Shown here piece by piece: positions 27,170-38,736 of a stretch of DNA of 64,000 nt. Location: contig NZ_VEXQ01000004.1 in NCBI RefSeq assembly GCF_006376615.1, positions 206,131-270,130 of the forward strand, read 5' to 3'. Position numbers and translations under genes: made by a program. The DNA is from Buttiauxella sp. B2. GTDB lineage: Bacteria > Pseudomonadota > Gammaproteobacteria > Enterobacterales > Enterobacteriaceae. Below the pieces are notes generated by a model, which was not told the origin of the DNA, made no database searches, and saw only the letters and a list, made by a program, of their open reading frames with translations. How positions within the stretch are numbered: position 1 is the first letter of the stretch; each line of letters begins with the position of its first letter.

Positions 27170-29559
27170 AACGGATGACGTTTAAAGTTTGTCAGTTATT
27201 GCTCGCGTTAACGGTTTTAGCTTCACCGGTGATGGCTGAGGAGCCGACGACAGTGGAGTCGCTGCTGCCAATAGATTTACCGGCTCCGGGGCAAGAAGCC
27301 GCAGCGTCGCAAGAGTCGATGCCAGCACCAGAAACCGCGCCGGTGCCCGACGAGACTCCAGCCCCTGTTCAGACGCCAGAGCCCGCTCCGGTATCACCAT
27401 CGGTATTCACACCAGGGAACGTCAGCAGTATCACTGTGGCGCAAATGGGCCAGCCGCACGGCATTATGCTCAGTGGCGGGCAGTTGCAGGCGGGGATTGA
27501 TTTTACGTTGCCAGGTGATCAGGTCATCACCAACGCGCAACTACTGCTGAATCTGAAAGTTTCTCCGGCAATGGCGGCCCGAAATACGACATTGCAACTG
27601 ATGATGAACGGCCAACCGTTGGGGACGGTTCCGTTGGGTTCCGCCGACAGCGATATCTCGAACTACCAGCTGGAAATCCCGGCGGCAATGGTGGTGTCGA
27701 GCAACAACATCAGCTTTAAAATTAACGATGGCGACGCGCTGCTGTGCCTGCGTGATCTGTCTGATAAATACCAGGTCACTATCATGCCGGACACCCGGTT
27801 GGATCTGGAAGGGCAGCAGCTCAATATAGGCGCTGATCTCAGCCATTTCCCGCGGCCATTCTTTGACTCGATGCAGATGACCCCCGCTTCTGTGGCGTTT
27901 GCCTTCCCGGCGAAAACGCTGCCAGAACAGGTGAGCGCTGCGGCATTGGTCGCGTCCTGGTTAGGTATTGAGGCGGATTATCGCGGTATCTCGTTTAATG
28001 CGTTGCATGACAAATTGCCGGAAAAAAACGGCATTCTGTTTGGCAAACCAGGTGATCAAATTGGCGGGCTTACTCTGCCACAAACGCAAAAGCCGATGCT
28101 GCAAATCATCGATAACCCAGGCAACCCGGTTTATAAATTGCTGTTGGTGGTCGGAAATTCAGACCAGCAATTGCGAGCGGCGGCGTGGCGTTTAACTCAG
28201 GGCAAATTTGCCGGTCAAACCGCCAGTACTGCGGTAGAAAATCAGACAATCCCCGCGAGTAAGGCTTACGACGCTCCACGCTGGATTTCGACTGAACGCC
28301 CGGTGCGTTTATCCGAACTGATGCGTCAAGACCAAAGTCTGACCGCAACCGGGATCTGGCACGCGCCGTTAAGTGTTGTTTTCCGTGCGGCTCCCGATTT
28401 GTTCCTGTGGGATGGTGACACGATCCCGGTAAAGATTGGCTATCGCTTCCCGACGGAAAACTGGATAGACGAAGAGCACTCCTATCTTTCATTGACCCTC
28501 AACGGCACCTTCCTGAACAACCTGCCGGTGAACAAGCAGGGCGCTCTGGAAACGCTATGGCGGAAATTAGGTGGCGATGCGCGCCAGGAAAGTTACAACC
28601 TCGCGCTGGAGCCTTACATGATTTATGGCGACAACCAACTGTCACTGTATTTCAACATCGAAACCAAAGAATCGGCACCGTGTAGCGTGCTGCTTAATAA
28701 CAACATCAAGAGCCGTATCGACGAAAACTCCACCATTGATTTGAGCAAAACGCGCCACTTCTCGCTGTTGCCGAACCTGTCTTATTTCGTGGGTGCATCG
28801 TTCCCGTTCTCACGTTTCGCGGACTTTGCACATACCATTCTGCTGCTGCCGGAAAACCCAGGAGATGCGGAAATCAGCACTCTGCTGAATATGGCGGCAC
28901 GTTCGGGTAATGCGACCGGCACCTCTTTGAATAACAACTCGGTGATGTTTGGTTTGCCAACGGGCGGTGCCAACCTGCAACGTCTTGAACAAAGCCACGT
29001 GCTAGCTGTTTCGACCATTAATCAAAATGCATTTAACCGGGCTCTACTGGCTCAATCCCCGTTTACCAGTAACGAGCATTCGTTCGGGGTTCGTGAGCGT
29101 TCAATCTGGGAAAAAATTCAGAATTGGATAGAGGGCGACTGGGGCTCGAAAGGGACTGCTGCTGACCGTTACTTCTCGTCTAACGAAGCGTGGCGTGGGT
29201 TTGTCAGCTTCCGCTCGCAATGGAATCCGTCACGTGTGGTGGTGCTGGCCATTGGCAGTTCGGATGAGCAGCTCTCAAGGCTTCAAACGGACTTAAGTTT
29301 GGCGCGCATTAACGCCGGTATTCGTGGCGATGCGGCAATCATTACTGATGAAAACGGCGTGCGGAGTTTCCGCGTCGGCCAACAGTTCCCAAGCGGCCAA
29401 ATGCCCTGGTACATGATGGTGGTCTGGTATGCCAACCAGCACTCTGCCTTGTTAGCTATTTTAGGTTTGTTGTTCGCCACAGTAATTGGCCTGAGTTTGT
29501 ATGCCTTACTGAAAAAACGCGCACGTAAACGTCTTAATCCTCAGGATGATGGTAAGTAA
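27166..29559 (+). CDS. bcsB: BcsB, periplasmic cellulose synthase subunit
   Basis: The 797-residue protein has a signal peptide (to about residue 25, SPVMA), a Pro/Glu/Ala-rich linker (about 30-80) and then alternating carbohydrate-binding-like and flavodoxin-like domains. A C-terminal membrane helix (SALLAILGLLFATVIGLSLYAL) is followed by a basic tail. BcsB guides the glucan through the periplasm and its tail helix is required for BcsA activity. It directly overlaps bcsA; bcsC follows after 12 bases. Confidence 0.94.
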   Translation: MKRMTFKVCQLLLALTVLASPVMAEEPTTVESLLPIDLPAPGQEAAASQESMPAPETAPVPDETPAPVQTPEPAPVSPSVFTPGNVSSITVAQMGQPHGIMLSGGQLQAGIDFTLPGDQVITNAQLLLNLKVSPAMAARNTTLQLMMNGQPLGTVPLGSADSDISNYQLEIPAAMVVSSNNISFKINDGDALLCLRDLSDKYQVTIMPDTRLDLEGQQLNIGADLSHFPRPFFDSMQMTPASVAFAFPAKTLPEQVSAAALVASWLGIEADYRGISFNALHDKLPEKNGILFGKPGDQIGGLTLPQTQKPMLQIIDNPGNPVYKLLLVVGNSDQQLRAAAWRLTQGKFAGQTASTAVENQTIPASKAYDAPRWISTERPVRLSELMRQDQSLTATGIWHAPLSVVFRAAPDLFLWDGDTIPVKIGYRFPTENWIDEEHSYLSLTLNGTFLNNLPVNKQGALETLWRKLGGDARQESYNLALEPYMIYGDNQLSLYFNIETKESAPCSVLLNNNIKSRIDENSTIDLSKTRHFSLLPNLSYFVGASFPFSRFADFAHTILLLPENPGDAEISTLLNMAARSGNATGTSLNNNSVMFGLPTGGANLQRLEQSHVLAVSTINQNAFNRALLAQSPFTSNEHSFGVRERSIWEKIQNWIEGDWGSKGTAADRYFSSNEAWRGFVSFRSQWNPSRVVVLAIGSSDEQLSRLQTDLSLARINAGIRGDAAIITDENGVRSFRVGQQFPSGQMPWYMMVVWYANQHSALLAILGLLFATVIGLSLYALLKKRARKRLNPQDDGK

Positions 29560-29571
29560 AGGTGGTGCTCA

Positions 29572-32500
29572 ATGAACCATAAAAATAAAACCGCCCGCCG
29601 TTTGTTAACTCTGTGCTTCTTTGGCGGCCTGACGTTCGGCGCGACGGCGGCAGATAACAATCCGGCGTTAAAAGCGTTGTTTGATCAGGCTAATTACTGG
29701 CACGAAAAGTCGCATGACGATCTGGCGAAAGAAGCGCTGCAAAAAGTACTGATGGTGGACGCCAATAACACCCAGGCGTTGTACTTGATGGCGCTGTGGG
29801 CGCAGCAAGCCGGGGATATTAAAGGTGCTGCGCAGTGGCGTGAGCGACTTGCGGCGGTCTCGCCACAAGATAACAATTTGCAGGCGCTGGATAACGCGAA
29901 ACAAATTCAGCAGATTCCCCGCGGGCAGTTGGATTTGGCGCGCCAGCAGGCCCGAAGCGGCAATATCCCCGCGGCGCTCGCGACCTGGCGCAGTTTGTTT
30001 AATGGTGACCAGCCGCCGCCAAGCCTTGCGCCGGAATACTATCTGACAATGGCAGGCGATAAATCGCTGTATCCACAAGCCGTGGAAGGTTTACGCCAGT
30101 ACACTGCGCAAAATCCACAGGATAACGGTGGTCGCGTTGCGCTGGGTAAAGTGCTGACGTATCAGGAAGGCACTCGTCGTGAAGGTATGGACATCCTGCA
30201 AAATATGGCTAGCGGCAACCAGGATGCCGATAAAGCGTTGCGTCAGGCGCTGCTGTGGCTTGGCCCAACAGCAAGCGACGAACCGTATTATCAAACCTTC
30301 CTCCAGCGCCACCCAAAAGATACCGCGGTACAAGATTACTATCGTAAAAGTATTGGTGGTACGGCTAAAGGTGCAGGGTTTACCGCTCTTAACAGTGGCA
30401 ATACGGATGCGGCAAAAAACCAGTTTGAACAAGTGCTGCAAACCAACCCGCAAGATGCCGATGCACTTGCCGGAATGGGCTATATCGCGCAGCGTAAGGG
30501 CGATTACACCGCAGCGGCAGAGTACCTGAACCGTGCGGCAAATCTTGGCGGTAACCAGTCTGATGAACGCAAACAGCAAGCCGATGACGCCGAGTTTTAT
30601 GGCCAACTGGCGAGCGCACAGGCCGCATTCAAGCAGGGCAATATTAGCCAGGCACTGGCGCTTAGTGCGCCTCTGGCGCAGCAAAGTGGCGAACGCGGTA
30701 CAGCGGCGAAATTATTCCGTGCCGATGTGCAGCGGCACAATAAAGATTACGCCGCCGCAGAACAGACTTTGCGCGGCATTCTGAACGAACAACCTAATAA
30801 CGGTTCTGCGCGTGAAAACCTTTACTACGTGTTGCGCGAGCAGAACAAAACGGCTGAAGCGCAGGCGATGCTGCAAACTCTGCCAGCTAATTTGCAGGCG
30901 AAGCTACAGCCGCGTGTTTCAGGTGGAAATCCAGCCGACCCTGTGCGGCGACAAGCACAGCAGGCAGCGGAAAATGGCGATCCTCAGCGTGCTATCGCGA
31001 TTTTGCAGCAAGGTGTGGCGCGCTATCCTTCCGACCCATGGTTGCGCCTCGATTTAGCACGGCAGCTACAAAAGCAGGGGAACAGTGCGCAAGCGAGTAA
31101 CGTAATGGCCGCGTCTTTCCGGCCTAACGCGTCGAATACCGAACTGTATGCCGGTGCACTGTTTGCCAGCGAAAACAATGCCTGGCAGCAATCACAAACC
31201 TTGCTTTCGCGCATTCCAGCGTCCAGCCAAAATAGCGAGACGCGTGCGCTTGCGGCGCGTGTGAACTACAACCTGCAAATGTCGGTCGCCGAACGCTATC
31301 TGGCGCAGGGTGATACTGTTGCTGCGGCTAACACATTAAAAGCGTTGGCAATGCGTCCACCGCAAAGCCCGGCAGATGCGGGAAAACTGGCAAAAATGCT
31401 GGCGCAAACCGGTGATGTCAGCACTGCGGTGACGATTGTGCGCGACAATATGCGCCGTGGTGTACAGGGCAATGCAGGTGATTATGGCGACCAAATTGCG
31501 GTACTTAATCAGGCCGGGCTTGGCAATGAAGCGCAGGCGTTTCTTGCCAACCCAGAATTGCAGACGCGCAGCACTGCCACCCAACTTGCCAGTATGCGCA
31601 ACGGCTACGTGATCAACGAAGTCGATCAATTGCGTACGCAGGGAAATTACGCAGCGGCGTATGACAAACTGATCCGCGCGATGCAAAGCGACCCGCAAAA
31701 CACCGACCTGATGTTTGCCATGGCTCGTTTGTATCAGTCCGGTAAAATGAACAAAGAAGCAGGCGTGGTTTACGACTACCTGATGACGCGTGACACACCG
31801 CAGCAGGATGCGCGTGCCGGTGCCATTGATGTGGCGCTCGCCAGCGGAAACGTGGATAAAGCGAAACAACTGACTGCCGGATTGCGTAACGATGAAACAC
31901 CGGATCGTTTGCTGTTATTGGCTCGTGTAGCGCAAGCCGATGGCAATCACCAGCAGGCGATGAGTTATTTGCGCACCGCTCGCGGTAAACTGCTTGGCCT
32001 GCAAGGAACTGGCGGCGGCATCGCACCAACGATAGGCGGTCTGGCATTGGCGGATAACCCGTTTACGCCGAAAACCTCCGTCGCCCCGCAAACCGCATCA
32101 AACTCGCTGTATGGCGAAGCGATGCCATGGCAAGTCGCGCAGCTGGCGCGTAATCCACAAACGGCACCTCCAGGCACCACGCGTACAGATTTGCCTGTCG
32201 AAACTGTGCAAGCAGGCACGCTGCGTCAGGTGGATAACATGATGGAGCAGCTAACCGAAAAAACGGCGACCTGGGCGCAAGGTGCTGTGGCGGTGCGCGG
32301 GCGTGATGGCGAAAGCGGGCTGAGCAAACTTACCGAAATTAAATCGCCGTTGCAGTGGTCAACGGTGCCGTTTGGCGACTCTCGTTTAGATCTTAACGTC
32401 ACGCCAATTAGTCTTAATGCGGGAAGCGCTTCTGACGAATCCAGCCGTCGATTTGGTACTGGCGCGTTGATTCAGGGGCAGGTCGGCGAGGAGCTGTATA

Positions 32501-33417
32501 ACGCTTCAACCACTACGCCGCCAGAACTGCCAAATATCGACAAAATCACCGTACCTTCTCAGGGCTCGCAAAGTGCAACGGGTGTCGAACTCGGCATGGC
32601 GCTTACGGGTGAACAGTACAAAGTGGATGTCGGTTCCACGCCGCTGGGTCAGGATTTGAATACCGTAGTCGGTGGTGTGCAGTGGTCGCCACAGCTAACC
32701 GATTACCTGAAATTAATTCTGACAGGTGAGCGTCGTGCTGTTGTCGATAGCCTGCTTTCTTATGTGGGTGTGGAAGATAAATTCAGCGGCAAGAAATGGG
32801 GACAGGTAACCAGGAACGGCGGTAGTGCGCAGCTAAGTTACGATAATGGCGATGCTGGTTTTTATGCTGGATTCGGGTTGTATAACTACTTGGGCGAAAA
32901 CGTGCCGAGCAACAACAACGTCAACGGTTCAGCGGGTGTTTATCTGCGCCCATACCACTTTGACGACCGCGAGCTGAAAACCGGCATCAGCATGAGTTAC
33001 ATGAACTTCTCGAAAAACCTTAGCTACTTCAGCTACGGGCAAGGTGGCTATTTCAGTCCGCAGGATTATATCAGCGTCTCCTTCCCGGTGGATTACACAC
33101 AGCAATTTGATAACTGGAAAATGTCGGTTGGCGCGTCGTTGGGTTATCAGTCTTATACCCAGGACGAGAGCCCGTACTTCCCTGGCGATTCGGGTTTGCA
33201 GTCGCAGCTTGAAGATTACGTCTCCCGCGGCTTTGCGAAAGAAGCCTGGTACAGCGGCAGTAGCCAAAATGGCATGGGTTATAACCTGCGTGCCGCAGCC
33301 GATTACAAAGTTAACAAAGATATGACGATTGGTGGTCAGGTCGGTTACGACACCTTTGGTGATTACAACGAAAGTACCGCCCAGCTCTACTTCCGTTACT
33401 TGCTTGGGAATAATTAA
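29572..33417 (+). CDS. bcsC: BcsC, cellulose export TPR/outer membrane protein
   Basis: The 1281-residue protein has a signal peptide (FGATAA), many TPR repeats (for example AAKNQFEQVLQTNPQDADAL and AMGYIAQRKGDY-type units) to about residue 780, a linker, and a C-terminal beta-barrel from about residue 950, ending FRYLLGNN. It carries cellulose across the outer membrane. Here bcsC directly follows bcsB, and bcsZ is last; in E. coli bcsZ lies between bcsB and bcsC. bcsD starts 2 bases after its stop. Confidence 0.94.
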   Translation: MNHKNKTARRLLTLCFFGGLTFGATAADNNPALKALFDQANYWHEKSHDDLAKEALQKVLMVDANNTQALYLMALWAQQAGDIKGAAQWRERLAAVSPQDNNLQALDNAKQIQQIPRGQLDLARQQARSGNIPAALATWRSLFNGDQPPPSLAPEYYLTMAGDKSLYPQAVEGLRQYTAQNPQDNGGRVALGKVLTYQEGTRREGMDILQNMASGNQDADKALRQALLWLGPTASDEPYYQTFLQRHPKDTAVQDYYRKSIGGTAKGAGFTALNSGNTDAAKNQFEQVLQTNPQDADALAGMGYIAQRKGDYTAAAEYLNRAANLGGNQSDERKQQADDAEFYGQLASAQAAFKQGNISQALALSAPLAQQSGERGTAAKLFRADVQRHNKDYAAAEQTLRGILNEQPNNGSARENLYYVLREQNKTAEAQAMLQTLPANLQAKLQPRVSGGNPADPVRRQAQQAAENGDPQRAIAILQQGVARYPSDPWLRLDLARQLQKQGNSAQASNVMAASFRPNASNTELYAGALFASENNAWQQSQTLLSRIPASSQNSETRALAARVNYNLQMSVAERYLAQGDTVAAANTLKALAMRPPQSPADAGKLAKMLAQTGDVSTAVTIVRDNMRRGVQGNAGDYGDQIAVLNQAGLGNEAQAFLANPELQTRSTATQLASMRNGYVINEVDQLRTQGNYAAAYDKLIRAMQSDPQNTDLMFAMARLYQSGKMNKEAGVVYDYLMTRDTPQQDARAGAIDVALASGNVDKAKQLTAGLRNDETPDRLLLLARVAQADGNHQQAMSYLRTARGKLLGLQGTGGGIAPTIGGLALADNPFTPKTSVAPQTASNSLYGEAMPWQVAQLARNPQTAPPGTTRTDLPVETVQAGTLRQVDNMMEQLTEKTATWAQGAVAVRGRDGESGLSKLTEIKSPLQWSTVPFGDSRLDLNVTPISLNAGSASDESSRRFGTGALIQGQVGEELYNASTTTPPELPNIDKITVPSQGSQSATGVELGMALTGEQYKVDVGSTPLGQDLNTVVGGVQWSPQLTDYLKLILTGERRAVVDSLLSYVGVEDKFSGKKWGQVTRNGGSAQLSYDNGDAGFYAGFGLYNYLGENVPSNNNVNGSAGVYLRPYHFDDRELKTGISMSYMNFSKNLSYFSYGQGGYFSPQDYISVSFPVDYTQQFDNWKMSVGASLGYQSYTQDESPYFPGDSGLQSQLEDYVSRGFAKEAWYSGSSQNGMGYNLRAAADYKVNKDMTIGGQVGYDTFGDYNESTAQLYFRYLLGNN

Positions 33418-33419
33418 TC

Positions 33420-33887
33420 ATGAATGACGCGCAGCTTTTGCAATACTTTCAAAACCAGCAGACACAATCGGGTTGGTTCTCTCTGCTCCACATCATGATT
33501 GATAGCATGGTGCAAAATGCGGGCGAAGCGGAAAGCCGCCCGTTTCTGATACAAATGGGTGATACGTTGGCGGGGCGTAACCCATTAGCATTAGCGCGAA
33601 CAGTGGGTGAACTCGAAGCACAGATAAATGTTCAGCTTGCCCGTTTCAACTGGGGCTATATTGATATCGAGGCCAGCGAAACGGCAATGCTGATTCGCCA
33701 CATGGCCTTACCTGCTCCCGCTGAAGAAGCGCAGCAGGCTTCCTGGAATAATGCGTTCAGCGCGGTTCTGGAAGGAGTATACGCCCGTTGGTTACGCGAT
33801 CAGGGCGGAAAACCGCATGTGTCGCTGTGGCGTGAATCTTCTGAGTCAGCAACAGTGGTACACTTTCGATATCAAAATAGTCGATGA
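33420..33887 (+). CDS. bcsD: BcsD, periplasmic/cytosolic organiser of crystalline cellulose
   Basis: The 155-residue soluble protein resembles BcsD (AxCesD) of type I cellulose operons, with a helical N terminus (WFSLLHIMIDSMVQNAG) and a C-terminal HFRYQ strand. No signal peptide is seen. The family forms octameric rings that help align glucan chains into crystalline fibrils; recent work places BcsD in an intracellular scaffold with proline-rich partners such as BcsH. Its presence with BcsO marks this operon as type I. E. coli lacks bcsD. Confidence 0.9.
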   Translation: MNDAQLLQYFQNQQTQSGWFSLLHIMIDSMVQNAGEAESRPFLIQMGDTLAGRNPLALARTVGELEAQINVQLARFNWGYIDIEASETAMLIRHMALPAPAEEAQQASWNNAFSAVLEGVYARWLRDQGGKPHVSLWRESSESATVVHFRYQNSR

Positions 33888-33896
33888 GGTGCTTCG

Positions 33897-34892
33897 ATGT
33901 GGCAGCGATGCAAAACGCTGATAGTGGCGGTGTTAGCCTTGGTCATCAGTCAGCAAGCGCTGGCTGATAGTGCGTGGGATAGCTATAAATCACGGTTTTT
34001 AATGCCTGATGGTCGAATCATCGACACCGGTAATAAAAACGTCAGCCACACCGAAGGCCAGGGCTTTGCCATGATGATGGCAGTGGTCAACGACGATCGC
34101 GCCAGTTTCGATAAGATGTGGAACTGGACGCGAAAAACCCTGAAAAACCCCGAAAACGGCCTATTCTACTGGCGATATAACCCGGTCGAAGCGCAACCCA
34201 TCACCGATAAAAATAACGCTGCCGACGGGGATACGTTTATCGCGTGGGCGTTGTTAAAAGCCGGGAACAAGTGGCAGAGCCAGGAATATCTCAACGAGTC
34301 AGACGCGATTACTAAGGCGCTGGTGGCGCATAACGTTGTCCGTTTTGCGGGCTATCAGGTGATGTTGCCTGGTGCTAATGGTTTTAATCGCAACAGCTAT
34401 GTAAATCTCAATCCTTCCTATTTTATCTTCCCGGCCTGGCAGGATTTTGCTAATCGCAGCCATTTAATGGTGTGGCAAGAATTGATTAACGATGGGCAAA
34501 AATTGCTGGGGAAAATGCATTTTGGCGACCCGCAACTCCCTTCCGACTGGGTTTCTCTATATTCCGATGGGCGAACCGTTCCGGCTACGCAGTGGCCTGC
34601 GCGCTTTAGCTACGATGCGATTCGCGTTCCACTTTACGTGTATTGGTTTAACCACAGCAGCCCGGAGCTTGCAGTCTATAAAGCCTGGTGGGGGCGCTTT
34701 GCCCGTGACAAAACACCTGCCTGGGTGAACGTCACAACTGGTAACACCGCGTCGTACATGATGGCCGGCGGATTACTGGCGGTTCGGGATTTAATTCTGC
34801 AACCCGCGAACTTAGCGCAACCACAAATTACTGCGCAGGAAGACTACTATTCGGCGAGTTTGAAAATGCTGGTGGCGTTGTCGGTGAGGTGA
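33897..34892 (+). CDS. bcsZ: BcsZ, periplasmic endo-1,4-beta-glucanase (GH8)
   Basis: The 331-residue protein has a signal peptide (ISQQALA, cut near residue 23) and the glycoside hydrolase family 8 pattern: SHTEGQGFAMMMAV with catalytic Glu near residue 53, and ADGDTFIAWALLKAG with the second acid. It trims cellulose in the periplasm and is needed for normal cellulose amounts in several species. The ribosome site is GAGGTG. It is the last gene of the operon, followed by a perfect hairpin at 34921. Confidence 0.94.
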   Translation: MWQRCKTLIVAVLALVISQQALADSAWDSYKSRFLMPDGRIIDTGNKNVSHTEGQGFAMMMAVVNDDRASFDKMWNWTRKTLKNPENGLFYWRYNPVEAQPITDKNNAADGDTFIAWALLKAGNKWQSQEYLNESDAITKALVAHNVVRFAGYQVMLPGANGFNRNSYVNLNPSYFIFPAWQDFANRSHLMVWQELINDGQKLLGKMHFGDPQLPSDWVSLYSDGRTVPATQWPARFSYDAIRVPLYVYWFNHSSPELAVYKAWWGRFARDKTPAWVNVTTGNTASYMMAGGLLAVRDLILQPANLAQPQITAQEDYYSASLKMLVALSVR

Positions 34893-34920
34893 TTTTTTGT
34901 TGCAGCCGATAGTCCTCTCA

Positions 34921-34948
34921 CATTCCCTCTCCATCAGGAGAGGGAATG
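34921..34948. repeat. CATTCCCTCTCC hairpin, copy 3 (after bcsZ)
   Basis: CATTCCCTCTCC (34921-34932) pairs perfectly with GGAGAGGGAATG (34937-34948) over a four-base loop. It lies 28 bases after the bcsZ stop. It is the most perfect of the three related hairpins in the window. Confidence 0.75.
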
Positions 34949-35062
34949 GGCTACAGATTTCCCCCATTAACAAGCCTCGACGCCTAAAACTCACCACAAT
35001 GCAGTATAATCAGCCTGCACCAGAATACTTCTGGATAGTCACGGTAATTGCGGAGAGTAAGT

Positions 35063-37057
35063 TTGCGAGTCAGTCGTTCATTAACGATTAAACAAATGGC
35101 GATGGTGTCAGCCGTTTCCGTATTGTTTATTTTCATTTTTATCGTGGTGCAGCTTTTTCATTTTGTGCAGCAAAGCCGCTACGACACAGCCAGCCAAATG
35201 GAGAAGATCGCCCATTCGGTACGTATTCCGCTGTCTGCAGCCATCCTGAAAGCGGATATTCCCCAGGCTGAGTCAATCCTCAATCAAATACAACCTTCCG
35301 GGATTATCAGCCGGGCTGATGTCGTTTTACCCAATCAATTTCAGGCGTTACGCCAGAGCTTTGCGCCAGAGCGCCCTATACCGATGTGGATTGCTCGCCT
35401 GTTTGAGCTTCCCGTCCAAATTTCCTTACCGCTGTATTCACTGGAGCGCCCGGCCAACCCTCAGCCGTTGGCCTATCTGGTACTGCAAGCGGACTCCTGG
35501 CGGATGTACAAGTTCATCATCAGCACGATTTCGACGTTGCTGACCACATACTTGCTGCTGGCACTGATTTTGTCGGTGGCGATTAGCTGGTCGATTAACC
35601 GTTTGATTGTTCATCCGCTGCGCAAAATCGCCCGTGAGCTCGACAGCTTGAATCCGCACGATGCGGCGAGTCACCAACTCACGCTACCTCCTCTCCATCA
35701 AGATGACGAGATTGGCATGCTGGTGCGCAGCTATAACCGCAACCAACAAATGTCGCAGCGCCTGCAAAATGAAATGAGCGCGATGAGCACCCGGAACGCG
35801 CTTACCGAACTGCCAAATAAAACCTTGTTGCTGGCATTGCTTGAGCAACTCACGGCGGACGATAAGAAAAGTGCGTTGTTCGTGATTGCCAGTGAAACCT
35901 TGCAAGATGCTGCGGGTGTGCTTAACGAGGAGCAGCGAGACATGCTGCTACTGACGTTGGTCGAAAAGATTAAAAGTGTTCTACCACCGAATATGGTGCT
36001 GGCTCAGCTTAGTGGGAATGATTTCGGGGTTATTGCGCACGGCATTCAGGACGCCTGGCATGCCATGGCGCTGGCAAAACAAATAATTGCGACACTTAAC
36101 GAAAAACTCCCGATTCAATCTATTTCGCTCAAGCCGACGGCGAGCATCGGTATTGCGATGTACCACGGCGGTTTGACTGCAGAACAGTTGTATCGTCGTG
36201 CGGTATCTGCGGCATTTTCTGCCCGTCGCCATGGCAAAAATCAGATTCAATTTTTCGACCCTGAACAGATGGAAATTGCGCAACGCCATCTGACGCAGGA
36301 GCATGATTTACTGACGGCTTTGGACAACCAGCAGTTTTCGATTTGGCTTCAACCGCAGGTCAATATGCGTACTAAAGAAGTTGTGAGCGCGGAAGTTTTA
36401 CTGCGTATGCAGCAACCTGATGGCAGTTGGACATTACCCGAAGGCCTGATTGCGCGCATTGAAGATTGCGGGCTGATGTTCACGATTGGTAACTGGGTAC
36501 TGGAGGAAGCGTGTCGTGTGCTGGCAGGTTGGCAAAGCCAGGGTATCACTATGCCGTTGTCAGTGAATGTCTCCGCACAGCAACTTCTGCATGAGGCAAT
36601 GGGTTCATCATTGCTGGAATTACTGTCACGTTATCGTATTCAACCGGGCTTACTGATTCTGGAAGTCACGGAAAGCTATCGCATTGACGATCCGAAAAAA
36701 GCGGTCAGCGTTTTGCGTCCGTTGCGTAAAGCCGGAGTCAGGATCGCGCTGGATGACTTTGGTATGGGGTACTCCAGCTTACGTCATCTGCATCATTTGA
36801 AGGCGCTACCGGTTGATGCGCTGAAACTCGATAAAAGCTTTGTGGAAAGCTTACCGGAAGACCATGCGATGGCGGGGGTGATTATCGGTATGGCTAAGAC
36901 ACTTGGCCTGAAAGTGGTGGCTGAAGGGGTCGAGAATCAGGAGCAGTGCAACTGGTTGTTGAATGAAGGCGTGACCATCGCCCAGGGTTATCTTTTCTCC
37001 ATGGCTCTGACTCTAAAAGAGTTTGATACGCAGTATTTGTCTACCACTCAACAGTAA
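35063..37057 (+). CDS. pdeK: HmsP-type c-di-GMP phosphodiesterase (YhjK/PdeK)
   Basis: The 664-residue inner membrane protein has two membrane helices (about residues 12-35 and 150-180) around a periplasmic sensor, a HAMP-like segment, a degenerate GGDEF domain (LSGNDFGV replaces GGDEF) and a C-terminal EAL domain. The EAL motif reads [14 protein letters not shown] and KVVAEGVE are intact, so hydrolysis of c-di-GMP is plausible. The TTG at 35063 fits GGAG and the E. coli N terminus [18 protein letters not shown]; an in-frame TTG at 35048 is possible. It lies directly after the cellulose operon, as yhjK does in E. coli. Confidence 0.9.
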   Translation: MRVSRSLTIKQMAMVSAVSVLFIFIFIVVQLFHFVQQSRYDTASQMEKIAHSVRIPLSAAILKADIPQAESILNQIQPSGIISRADVVLPNQFQALRQSFAPERPIPMWIARLFELPVQISLPLYSLERPANPQPLAYLVLQADSWRMYKFIISTISTLLTTYLLLALILSVAISWSINRLIVHPLRKIARELDSLNPHDAASHQLTLPPLHQDDEIGMLVRSYNRNQQMSQRLQNEMSAMSTRNALTELPNKTLLLALLEQLTADDKKSALFVIASETLQDAAGVLNEEQRDMLLLTLVEKIKSVLPPNMVLAQLSGNDFGVIAHGIQDAWHAMALAKQIIATLNEKLPIQSISLKPTASIGIAMYHGGLTAEQLYRRAVSAAFSARRHGKNQIQFFDPEQMEIAQRHLTQEHDLLTALDNQQFSIWLQPQVNMRTKEVVSAEVLLRMQQPDGSWTLPEGLIARIEDCGLMFTIGNWVLEEACRVLAGWQSQGITMPLSVNVSAQQLLHEAMGSSLLELLSRYRIQPGLLILEVTESYRIDDPKKAVSVLRPLRKAGVRIALDDFGMGYSSLRHLHHLKALPVDALKLDKSFVESLPEDHAMAGVIIGMAKTLGLKVVAEGVENQEQCNWLLNEGVTIAQGYLFSMALTLKEFDTQYLSTTQQ

Positions 37058-37109
37058 ACTATTTGTTGCAAATGTTATTCGGCTGGCGCGAGTCAGTTCA
37101 ATTATTTAA

Positions 37110-38519
<1,410 letters not shown>

Positions 38520-38531
38520 TCCCCCTCAATT

Positions 38532-38560
38532 GCCCGCAGCGACTTGCCCTCGCTGTGGGC
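38532..38560 (+). terminator. Hairpin after dctA
   Basis: GCCCGCAGCGA (38532-38542) pairs with TCGCTGTGGGC (38550-38560) with one mismatch, 12 bases after the dctA stop. No T-run follows. Confidence 0.5.
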
Positions 38561-38736
38561 TACTGCGCATAATTAACCCTTGAGCCATTTTTTTTGGCAT
38601 TTTTTGAATTTATAAAGTGACGTTTCCGCTAACATGCGGTCAAACGGAGTGGTGAAACGTCACCTTTGGTGGCTTTATCGCGTAATGTTATGTCGCCATT
38701 ACACTTTTTAATCAGGATTGTTTTCCAGGGGTTAAC

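Noticed and set aside
30091..30684. 197-residue frame antisense to bcsC
   Set aside because: It arises from the GC-rich third positions of the TPR repeats; no independent support.
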